A stretch of 64,000 bases of DNA from Tissierella sp. P1. Lineage in GTDB: Bacteria; Bacillota; Clostridia; Tissierellales; Tissierellaceae. Made by a program: the position numbers and the translations under genes. The notes beneath the pieces were generated by a model. That model made no database searches. It was not told the DNA's origin and saw only the letters and a program-made list of their open reading frames with translations. Every line of letters starts with the position of its first letter. Position 1 is the first letter of the stretch. Positions 19,320 through 26,666 of this stretch are shown piece after piece. The stretch spans positions 1 through 64,000 of the forward strand of contig NZ_NPMN01000020.1 in NCBI RefSeq assembly GCF_002266425.1, given 5' to 3'.

Positions 19320-19643
19320 ATGGCTAATAAGCATAATACCATAGGAAGCAAGGAACTCCATGCACTCCGAAGCCAAACCATTGAACGGATCTTTGCAGAT
19401 GATAAGGGGCTTCATGGTATGCGTTATGCCAAGCATAGAGGTTTAGACCGAGTGAAAATGGAACTAAACCTCTTATTTGGTTACATGAATCTCAAAAAAT
19501 TGGCAAATAGGTTGTGGAAGAACGGTAACCCCTTTGCTTTTCTGCTTGTTTGTGTCAATATTCGAAGTTTTTCAAAAAAATTTGCGAACTTGAAATTGCT
19601 TGTTGATTTTTGCAAACCAAGAAGCAATAAGTCAACAATCTGA
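19320..19643 (+). pseudogene. IS1182-family transposase, C-terminal remnant
   Basis: About 107 residues matching only the end of IS1182-type DDE transposases: LRSQTIERIFADDKGLHGMRY, RGLDRVKMELNLLFGYMNLKKLAN. Intact members are about 450-550 residues, so the catalytic core is missing. It begins 8 bases after the DUF6273 stop and ends exactly at the right-hand 22-bp repeat. It is the trace of a mobile element at the edge of the foreign cassette. Confidence 0.82.
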
Positions 19644-19668
19644 AACTAGGCTTATGCCTAGTTTTTTT
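19643..19668 (+). terminator. 22-bp direct repeat, copy 2, with intact terminator tail
   Basis: The same 22 bases as 17506-17527 (stem AAACTAGGC/GCCTAGTTT), here continued by four more T. It looks like the original terminator of the M20 gene, displaced 2.1 kb by insertion of the cassette. It still works as a terminator by structure. Confidence 0.85.
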
Positions 19669-19971
19669 AGTATATTATGGTTTTTCATTTATATTATGGG
19701 GATTAATGGATGAGTTGATCATAAGTAGATATAGACTTAGAGATAATCGATATAATTATATATACATTACTATTATTGAGACTTACATATTAATAGCCAT
19801 AATTATTAACTATACTAGAATCTTTATATATAGATTTTATCTATATCTTTAATTTTATTTATAGATTTTATTAATTGGACTTTATAAAATAGAAATGCTA
19901 CACTTTTAAAGATATTTAACTTTATATTGATATAAGGATATTATAATAAGATACTAGTAGGAGGATTTTAA
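19669..19971. other. AT-rich intergenic region
   Basis: About 300 bases of very AT-rich DNA before the rhodanese gene. No open frame with a ribosome binding site, no RNA motif and no hairpin of note was seen. The rhodanese ribosome binding site (AGGAGGATTTTA) lies at its end. Confidence 0.6.
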
Positions 19972-21072
19972 ATGAACAAGAAATTTTTAACTTTGTTACT
20001 TGTAGCTGCATTAATGATGACAGTATTTACAGGATGTAAACAACAACCTAAGAAATCAGATAGTGATCCGGTAAATAAAGAATCAGTAGCTAAGGATGAA
20101 GATACACAGAAGTCAGAAGTTGAAAAGGTTGAAGCTGTGGATGTAAAGAAGGTATTTGTTTCTCCGCAATGGGTTAAAAGTGTTATTGATGGGGAGCAGG
20201 AAGAATCAAAGAAATATATAATTTTGGAAGCTTCTTGGGGATCAGCTGATGATAGTCCGGATTATAATACTGGTCACATACCAGGTGCTGTGCATGTAGA
20301 TATTGCAAGCATCGAGGGGGAACCTTATTGGAATCTAAAATCTCCAGAAGAAGTTGAACAAGCAATGCTTGAACTTGGAGTTACAAAGGATACTGCTGTT
20401 ATTCTATATGGATCTGATGTTTCTGGTACTGCCAGAGTTGCATATGCATATTTATGGGCAGGAGTTGAGAATGTTAAAATGCTTAATGGAAGTCTTGATG
20501 CGTGGAGAAAAGCAGGATATGAATTAGAAACTACTGCAAATACTGCAACACCTGCAACGGAATTTGGTGCAAAGGTTCCGGTGAATCCACAGTTCTGGAT
20601 ATCAGTTGAAGATGCAGATAAGAAATTAAAAGATGATTCTAATTTCCGTTTAGTAAGTATTCGTTCATATAAGGAGTTCAATGGTGAAACAAGCGGTTAT
20701 TCTTACATTGATAAAGCTGGAGAGCCTAAGGGTGCTGTATGGGGTAAAGCAGGTAGTGATCCATACCATATGGAAGACTATACCCATGAAGATGGAACCT
20801 ATATTACAATGGATGAAATGAAAGAGCTTTGGAAAGGACTTAACTTTACCTTGGACAATGAGCTTTCTTTCTATTGTGGAACAGGTTGGCGTGCATCAAT
20901 TCCGTTTTTAATTATGTACGAAAATGGATATACCAATATGAGTATGTATGATGGTGGATGGTATCAATGGCAAATGAATGATAATCTCCCTGTTCAAGTG
21001 GGAGATCCAAATACTGGTGAAGTCGTTTATACGACAGTAGGTGAACTTTCAAATGACAAGGCGGCAAAATAG
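19972..21072 (+). CDS. Rhodanese-like sulfurtransferase lipoprotein (two domains)
   Basis: A 366-residue secreted lipoprotein. The signal peptide ends in VFTGC (lipobox, Cys about 22) and is followed by a charged linker to about residue 60. Domain 1 (about 60-185, with YNTGHIPGAVHVD) is the inactive rhodanese half. Domain 2 (about 195-345) carries the active-site loop YCGTGWRAS, whose Cys takes sulfane sulfur. It would move sulfur from thiosulfate or a similar donor at the outer membrane face. The next gene, a small membrane protein, overlaps its end, so the pair is likely functionally linked. Confidence 0.9.
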   Translation: MNKKFLTLLLVAALMMTVFTGCKQQPKKSDSDPVNKESVAKDEDTQKSEVEKVEAVDVKKVFVSPQWVKSVIDGEQEESKKYIILEASWGSADDSPDYNTGHIPGAVHVDIASIEGEPYWNLKSPEEVEQAMLELGVTKDTAVILYGSDVSGTARVAYAYLWAGVENVKMLNGSLDAWRKAGYELETTANTATPATEFGAKVPVNPQFWISVEDADKKLKDDSNFRLVSIRSYKEFNGETSGYSYIDKAGEPKGAVWGKAGSDPYHMEDYTHEDGTYITMDEMKELWKGLNFTLDNELSFYCGTGWRASIPFLIMYENGYTNMSMYDGGWYQWQMNDNLPVQVGDPNTGEVVYTTVGELSNDKAAK

Positions 21073-21493
21073 AAGTAAATATATATGCGCAATTTTGTGT
21101 GGTATCTTAGAGTTTTTAGCAATAATCGGAGCCTATGCAGCTCATTATTTCACTAAAACTCGTATGGGGATGCTTCGTCATGTGATATATCTTAACGGTA
21201 AATGGGAGAAGGCATTTCCTATTCCAGCGATGAAATGGATTGCTATAAGTATCATTCTTGCTCTTGTAATCATTGCATATCTGCGTTATCGTAAGGGAAA
21301 TACAGACTATAATATTAATATACCTGTAATGCTATTGACTATTATCATGAGTATATGGACAGCATATTTTTTGCTTGTCTATAGTACAGAAAAGAATCGT
21401 GCTTATTATATTTTAAGTATTTGTTTCCTGTTGGCAACAGTATTTCAAAATATTTTATATCATTGTATTTTTTCAATTAAATCAAAGAGATAA
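21053..21493 (+). CDS. Small integral membrane protein of unknown function
   Basis: About 146 residues with four predicted hydrophobic helices (near 10-30, 60-78, 92-112 and 118-140) and basic ends. ATG 21053 is taken as the start; GTG 21041 is an alternative. Either overlaps the rhodanese gene. I do not recognise the family. Position suggests a membrane partner of the rhodanese lipoprotein. Confidence 0.65.
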   Translation: MTRRQNRSKYICAILCGILEFLAIIGAYAAHYFTKTRMGMLRHVIYLNGKWEKAFPIPAMKWIAISIILALVIIAYLRYRKGNTDYNINIPVMLLTIIMSIWTAYFLLVYSTEKNRAYYILSICFLLATVFQNILYHCIFSIKSKR

Positions 21494-21498
21494 ATTTA

Positions 21499-21530
21499 AA
21501 AGAGAGACTGAAATAATTTCAGTCTCTCTT
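21499..21530. terminator. Convergent-gene terminator hairpin
   Basis: A perfect 14-bp stem (AAGAGAGACTGAAA with its complement, loop TAA region). On the minus strand it is followed by TTT-rich sequence, so it best serves the flavin reductase gene. On the plus strand the T tail is poor. Confidence 0.7.
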
Positions 21531-21589
21531 GGTTATATAATCCATTATAATTAAACCTATATTTTCATGATGTGTATTTTAGATATTTA

Positions 21590-22099
21590 TTATTCTCTTA
21601 CCAATATCTTAGTTACTTCTCCAATATATAATGTATGATGGTCAGAATTAGGATAGATTTTTTCATTAAGTTCCTGATCAATGAATGACTCAGGTTTATA
21701 TTCCTGAGCAAATAATTTCTTACAGAAGATTGCTATATTTGCTTCTTCAAAATAAGGAATATTATTATCATGTATAACTGTAAAATTAGATTTTTTAATT
21801 TTATCTTCATCTCTACCAGATTTTGTTCCAAGATAAGATAATGTTTCTCTAAAACTGTTATCAAAGAATGTCAATGAGAATGAATTTGAATTATCTATAA
21901 ACTTCTTAGTATAGCGTTGTGGACGAATAACTATATATGCCACATTCTTATTCCACATAACACCTAAACCGCCCCAGGAAGCAGTCATTGTATTAGTTTT
22001 TCCATCCTTTTCTGCAGTAATTAGCATCCAATCCTTGCCAATTAATTTAAATGGGCTATAGTTAAATTCTTCAGGTCTAGTTTCTTTAAATTTAGTCAT
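21590..22099 (-). CDS. Flavin reductase-like FMN-binding protein
   Basis: A 169-residue protein of the flavin reductase-like (split-barrel FMN-binding) family. NTMTASWGGLGVMWNK and VIRPQRYTKKFID are family motifs for flavin binding. ATG at 22099 is chosen because GGAGGG lies just before it, although an upstream in-frame ATG exists. It probably reduces or carries FMN in the cytoplasm; the substrate is unknown. It is transcribed alone and convergent with the rhodanese operon. Confidence 0.88.
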   Translation of the reverse strand: MTKFKETRPEEFNYSPFKLIGKDWMLITAEKDGKTNTMTASWGGLGVMWNKNVAYIVIRPQRYTKKFIDNSNSFSLTFFDNSFRETLSYLGTKSGRDEDKIKKSNFTVIHDNNIPYFEEANIAIFCKKLFAQEYKPESFIDQELNEKIYPNSDHHTLYIGEVTKILVRE

Positions 22100-22212
22100 A
22101 TATAATCCCTCCATATTTATTATTATACTTATTATTATATAATAGATGAAAGTAAATTCATATTATGATAGGTACATTAAACAAGAAATAAATAGAGATG
22201 ATAAGGGAAAAA

Positions 22213-22241
22213 TTGGGAAATCCTTGATAATATAGTATAAT
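22213..22241 (+). promoter_or_regulatory. Sigma-A type promoter, duplicated elsewhere in the window
   Basis: TTGGGA (22213-22218), a 17-bp spacer, and TATAAT (22236-22241). The surrounding segment closely resembles 31045-31122 upstream of the MazG-like gene, including the same -35/-10 pair and downstream GATAA-GTGA-GTAGATT blocks. Confidence 0.7.
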
Positions 22242-22325
22242 GATGGTGACAGATAATGTGAAGTAGATTAGTAGATATGAAGGCTATATCATTGAAATGC
22301 TCATTAAGGAAAAGGAGGTACTGTT

Positions 22326-23402
22326 ATGAAATTCAAAGGATTTAATGCACATAATAAATATATGATATTGAAACATGCATTGAAGGAAAACAACGTTTCT
22401 CGGACCTGTGAGCTGTTTGGTATTTCTAGGACAACCTTTTATAATTGGCAAAGGGCTTATCAGAAGTATGGCATGGTTGGACTAGAAATAAAGGAACCAC
22501 AAAAGCCACAAATGCCTAATAAAGTCAATAAGACTATTGAGCAGGAAATATTAGCATATGTAAGCAGTTATCCTGCCGATGGACCCAAAAGAATTTATTA
22601 TGAGCTAAGAGCTGAAGGAATTGATATCGGAGAGACAGGTATTTATAATGTCTTAAGGCGAAATAATTTAGCAACAAAGGCTCAGAGAGTGCAATATTCT
22701 AAGAATAAAGCATTTCATATGAAAACTAATCGAAAGGATAGTAAGGAAATACTTGGATTTTTTAATAAACAGGAGATTTATCCGGGATATTTAGTTATCC
22801 AGCAGATTAACTTTATGGGAACCTTCGATGGCATTGGTAAAATATATCAATATAGCTTCTATGATATTGCTTCAAAATGGATAGCAGTAAAACTATACAA
22901 TAAAAAACAGGATATTGATATCTGGAATTATTTTGAGCGTAAATTAGTTTATTTATTGAAACTATTCAATATAAATATTACAAATTTAGCTACTGACAGA
23001 AAAAAGGAGTTTTTACCTTACTTTGTAAAGGATAATAAGTATAAAGAAGTTATAGAAGACCTTCATATAAATCATATATTTATTTCTCCTGAGGATAATA
23101 CGGCATTAGAAGATATGATGTCACTAAATAAGTTTTTGGTTACAGAGTTCTATGATAAAATTGGTTTGAATCATGAACTTGATTCATTTACAAAGGTTGA
23201 AGGTGCACTTAATAAATTTATAAGGGAATATAATTTTTACAATATAATACTAGATGGTCATAATATAGGTAGGACACCTGTTGAGGCAGTACTTGAAAGG
23301 GCATCACAAAATAATGTAGATTTAGATACATTGCCACTTTGGATTCTGGCATTGATAAATTATTCAAGGCGGGGTGAGAAAGGTGAACAGGGAAGACTGT
23401 AA
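22326..23402 (+). CDS. Transposase-derived helix-turn-helix/integrase-core protein
   Basis: A 358-residue protein with SD AAGGAGG. Residues about 15-60 are a transposase helix-turn-helix (NNVSRTCELFGISRTTFYNWQ). Residues about 60-120 are a second DNA-binding region, and 145-330 resemble an IS481/IS3-type integrase core. In that core the first catalytic Asp is replaced (VIQQINFMG). The second (TDRKKEF) and the Glu (NTALEDMM) positions seem kept. No terminal inverted repeats were seen around it, and its end overlaps the next gene. This suggests a domesticated transposase acting as a DNA-binding regulator, or a dying insertion element; I favour the first. Confidence 0.75.
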   Translation: MKFKGFNAHNKYMILKHALKENNVSRTCELFGISRTTFYNWQRAYQKYGMVGLEIKEPQKPQMPNKVNKTIEQEILAYVSSYPADGPKRIYYELRAEGIDIGETGIYNVLRRNNLATKAQRVQYSKNKAFHMKTNRKDSKEILGFFNKQEIYPGYLVIQQINFMGTFDGIGKIYQYSFYDIASKWIAVKLYNKKQDIDIWNYFERKLVYLLKLFNINITNLATDRKKEFLPYFVKDNKYKEVIEDLHINHIFISPEDNTALEDMMSLNKFLVTEFYDKIGLNHELDSFTKVEGALNKFIREYNFYNIILDGHNIGRTPVEAVLERASQNNVDLDTLPLWILALINYSRRGEKGEQGRL

Positions 23403-24636
23403 AATTGCAGTAATTGGTGGAGGACTTTCAGGACTTGTTATAGCCGAAGGTCTGCAAAAAAGGAGATATAAAAATATCACTGTTTTTGAAAAAGATGAAC
23501 GGATAGGTGGTAAATTGTATACCATCTGGCATAAGGGAAAATCTCACGAACTGGGGGCAATATTTGGCCTACCTTCTCAACCGTATCTTAAGGCTTTGAT
23601 GAAACGGTTAAATATCAAAGCAGACGGACCAAAATTATCTCGTACCAATTATAATACTAATGGTCAAAAAACTATACCCATACCGAAGGAAAAATTGGAA
23701 GACTTTGTGGATGAACTGGATCGATTGCCAGACGTATTAGAGATGTATAAGTCACTTAAAAAATCAAATATTGAAAATGTTGAGCCTGTATTAATGCTTC
23801 CATTTTCAAAATGGTGTGATATACATGAATTTCGGATTTTAAAGACCATCTATACCCAATATTTTACTATCTTTGGATTAGGTAATATTGATGAAGTACC
23901 AGCTCTATACGTACTTAGAATCTTAAACTACGATCATTTAATGTCCTTTATGGAGTTACCGGAGTTTGCCACTTGGAAGAATGGGGTTTCTTCATTGACA
24001 GAACGACTAAGAAAGGAAATCAAAGATATCCGTCTAGGTCAAAAGGTAATAGATATTTCTGTATCTCAGAAACAAACCCTATTAGTACAAACCCAATTTG
24101 AAATTCTTGAATTTAATCGAGTCATCATTGCTGCTCCCTTGGATCAATTTTCAAATCTTCATTTTTGGGATCAAGATATGAAGCGACAACTAAACAGTAT
24201 AAGATATCAATCATTTAATGTTTATGCATTCATAGCTGACAAAATCCCCAAAGGCTGTGGATGCGTATTAGAAAACTTATCACCCAATCGGCAAGGACAT
24301 ATTACCATATGGAACTCTAGGTGGGATAAAGAGGATAATGAAGGGATGGTGATGCTTTATGCATATAATCCTAGTGATAGCTCTAAAATTCCTGCCTTAG
24401 ATATTATTAAAGATGACTTGTTAAAATTAGGTATACAGAATCCAAGGCTTTATCAGGCTAAAAATTGGCAGCATTGCCCTTATGTAGATACTTATGCCTT
24501 AGAAAATGGATTTTATGATAAAATGGAATCTATGCAAGGTAAATACAATGTATTTTTAGCAGGTGAAATTATGAGTACACTTTCAATGGAAAACTGTATA
24601 CGGTATTCTATAGATTTATTAAATCGTTTTTTTTAG
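23383..24636 (+). CDS. FAD-dependent amine oxidase/desaturase-like oxidoreductase
   Basis: A 417-residue flavoprotein. The N-terminal dinucleotide fold is IAVIGGGLSGLVIAEGL, followed by FEKDERIGGKL typical of the amine oxidase / phytoene desaturase / protoporphyrinogen oxidase group. The C-terminal FAD motif is FLAGEIMSTLSMENCIRY. GTG 23383 or GTG 23374 serves as start, both inside the preceding gene, so translation is coupled. There is no signal peptide. The substrate is unknown. A perfect bidirectional terminator follows. Confidence 0.8.
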   Translation: MNREDCKIAVIGGGLSGLVIAEGLQKRRYKNITVFEKDERIGGKLYTIWHKGKSHELGAIFGLPSQPYLKALMKRLNIKADGPKLSRTNYNTNGQKTIPIPKEKLEDFVDELDRLPDVLEMYKSLKKSNIENVEPVLMLPFSKWCDIHEFRILKTIYTQYFTIFGLGNIDEVPALYVLRILNYDHLMSFMELPEFATWKNGVSSLTERLRKEIKDIRLGQKVIDISVSQKQTLLVQTQFEILEFNRVIIAAPLDQFSNLHFWDQDMKRQLNSIRYQSFNVYAFIADKIPKGCGCVLENLSPNRQGHITIWNSRWDKEDNEGMVMLYAYNPSDSSKIPALDIIKDDLLKLGIQNPRLYQAKNWQHCPYVDTYALENGFYDKMESMQGKYNVFLAGEIMSTLSMENCIRYSIDLLNRFF

Positions 24637-24646
24637 CCATATGTTA

Positions 24647-24682
24647 AAAATCTCCTTAATCACTAGTGATTAAGGAGATTTT
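24647..24682. terminator. Bidirectional terminator
   Basis: A perfect 36-base palindrome centred on ACTAGT, with A run on the left and T run on the right. It ends both the flavin oxidoreductase (plus) and the DUF5692 gene (minus). Confidence 0.92.
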
Positions 24683-24689
24683 CTTTAGT

Positions 24690-25601
24690 TTATATAGATT
24701 CTAGCTTTGAACTTATTTTTGAATCCTTCCAAATCTCGTCTTTTAAAGGATTGAGACCATATTTAGCGATTCGGTAGAACTGCCAAACTGCTAATATTAT
24801 ATTAAGACTTAAAGATAGTATTGCTAGAGTCCAGTTAGCTTGAGGTTTATAGCTTACCTTTACATTTAAAATACTGCCTGTAGCAAAGAAATATGGGAAT
24901 GTCATGACCCATGACATCCAAAATAAAAGTGTATGTGCACGGTTTTGCATCCAAGTTCCTTTCGACCATAAAAGTGCAGGAATAGTAGGTGCAAGATTTA
25001 ATGCTAATCCTGAATACAAGGCGTTGCCAGGTGCACAGGAATATACATAGGATATGTTCCAAACTCCATAAGCTATAATATAAAGGAGATTTTGGTCAGG
25101 CCATATCATATCCTTACGTTTACCTGAAGTAGAGTAGATACCAAACCAACCGCAAATCACTAGAATATTTAGAATTCCGGCTATTGCATTTAAATAGTTC
25201 CACCCTCCGGATATATAATACATACCGTCAACCATTCCATTAAAGCCAGCTATACCAACTTGAAATTCTCGTGCTACAGCTTCCAAGATATTGATAGCTA
25301 AGATAGATGGAATAAGTGTTAGATACCACCTGTGTTTCTTATGGTAGTCTGTAAATCGAACCACCATATAAATAAGGCAACCTGCTAGTGCCGAATAAAC
25401 TTTGACCCAAGTAAACCAAGACGTGATTTCATTAGGGCCTCTGGTGACCCAAACTATAGTAAGGATTATCGGTAAAACCATAAACATAAGAATACTTACT
25501 CTTTTACTTGTGCGGGAAAGCTCATTCAATCCAATAAGAATACCAAGAACAACAAACCACATAATTATGTTATACCAGGGAAGCGTTTCAAAAAAGAACA
25601 T
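24690..25601 (-). CDS. DUF5692-type multi-pass membrane protein
   Basis: A 303-residue integral membrane protein with eight to ten hydrophobic segments and many conserved Trp residues (LPWYNIIMW, SGGWNYLN, GVWNISYVYSCAPGNA). I assign it to DUF5692 by pattern memory. ATG at 25601 is chosen since AAAGGGG precedes it; the longer frame has no better site. Function unknown. It converges on the flavin oxidoreductase and shares its terminator. Confidence 0.65.
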   Translation of the reverse strand: MFFFETLPWYNIIMWFVVLGILIGLNELSRTSKRVSILMFMVLPIILTIVWVTRGPNEITSWFTWVKVYSALAGCLIYMVVRFTDYHKKHRWYLTLIPSILAINILEAVAREFQVGIAGFNGMVDGMYYISGGWNYLNAIAGILNILVICGWFGIYSTSGKRKDMIWPDQNLLYIIAYGVWNISYVYSCAPGNALYSGLALNLAPTIPALLWSKGTWMQNRAHTLLFWMSWVMTFPYFFATGSILNVKVSYKPQANWTLAILSLSLNIILAVWQFYRIAKYGLNPLKDEIWKDSKISSKLESI

Positions 25602-25977
25602 AACCAAAACCCCTTTCATATAAATATAATGATTTGATACTTTCAAAATATTACGTTAAAAAAATAACGTAAATTCAACTATAGTTTATCATTAATTTAA
25701 TTCCTAATCCATAGTATTTCAGCACATTCCAATGACTTTTTTACATTCAAGTCATATTTACATATTTTTTTATGAGAAGTGCTTAGAATTAGGATTATAT
25801 AATTTATAAGTGTAAACAATGCTTGAAATAGAAAGTCGATAAACATTGAAATCTTACTGTCTCCCTTTTTTTGACAGTAAATTTTATTTTAAATACAATG
25901 AAAGTGATAAAATAGTAACGATTTTCATAGAGCTGTATTGTAAATGTAATGAAAATTTATAGGGAGGCGGATAATAA
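25602..25977. promoter_or_regulatory. Divergent intergenic region with two inverted repeats
   Basis: The region separates the minus-strand membrane protein from hypB. It holds TTACGTTA/TAACGTAA (25651-25672) and TTACTGTC/GACAGTAA (25854-25880, loop rich in T, followed by ATTTTATTTT). Either could be an operator or a short terminator/attenuator. No gene is visible. The hypB ribosome binding site is AGGGAGGCGG. Confidence 0.5.
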
Positions 25978-26628
25978 ATGGAAAAATTTAAAGTTTTAGA
26001 AATCAAGGAAAATATTTTCGAAGATAACAATCGACAAGCGGATATCCTTAGGGATGAATTGAAAAAGAAGGGGATATTTCTGTTAAACCTCATGTCATCA
26101 CCAGGATCAGGTAAAACAACTACAGTTTTAAGGACTATTGAAGCTTTGAAATCGGATATGAAAATTGGAGTTATGGAAGCAGATATAGACTCTGATGTGG
26201 ATGCTCATTCAGTAGCTCAAACAGGTACAAAGGTAATTCAATTGCATACAGGGGGAATGTGCCATCTAGATGCTGATATGACAAGACAAGGTCTAGAAGG
26301 ATTAGGAACACAAAACCTTGACTTTATAATATTGGAAAATGTAGGTAATCTTGTATGTCCGGCAGAGTTCGATACAGGTTCATCTAAGAATGCCATGATA
26401 TTAAGTGTACCAGAGGGTGATGATAAGCCCCTTAAATATCCCTTGATGTTTTCAATTGCAGATGTTTTACTTATTAATAAAATAGATGTAATTGATTATT
26501 TTAACTTTGATCTAGAGGCGGTAAAGTCTCGTGCAAAGAAATTAAATCCAAATATAAAGATCATTCCTATTTCAGCAAGGACTGGAGAGGGAGTTGATGA
26601 ATGGCTGATTGGATTCGTAATGAGGTAA
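25978..26628 (+). CDS. hypB: Hydrogenase/urease-type nickel insertion GTPase HypB
   Basis: A 216-residue SIMIBI-class GTPase. It shows P-loop SSPGSGKTTT, the metal-site Cys-His motif in GGMCHLDADM, NLVCPAEFD and the guanine motif NKID. The His-rich or CxxCGC N-terminal nickel store found in some HypB proteins is absent. With HypA it loads nickel into [NiFe] hydrogenase or other nickel enzymes in a GTP-dependent way. No hydrogenase, urease or CO dehydrogenase subunit is in the window. It is the first gene of a five-gene run. Confidence 0.93.
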   Translation: MEKFKVLEIKENIFEDNNRQADILRDELKKKGIFLLNLMSSPGSGKTTTVLRTIEALKSDMKIGVMEADIDSDVDAHSVAQTGTKVIQLHTGGMCHLDADMTRQGLEGLGTQNLDFIILENVGNLVCPAEFDTGSSKNAMILSVPEGDDKPLKYPLMFSIADVLLINKIDVIDYFNFDLEAVKSRAKKLNPNIKIIPISARTGEGVDEWLIGFVMR

Positions 26629-26666
26629 AAAGCTGGCAGGAATAAAAACATTAAGGAGTGAGATTT

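Noticed and set aside
18700-19643. Diversity-generating retroelement
   Set aside because: Only a lectin-like ending is suggested; there is no reverse transcriptase and no adenine-biased repeat pair in the window.
22326-23402. Intact insertion sequence
   Set aside because: No flanking inverted repeats or target duplication seen, first catalytic Asp apparently lost, and the gene overlaps an enzyme gene.
24647-24682. 36-bp palindrome as an operator or origin element
   Set aside because: It lies exactly between two convergent genes with A/T tails on both sides, which a bidirectional terminator explains fully.
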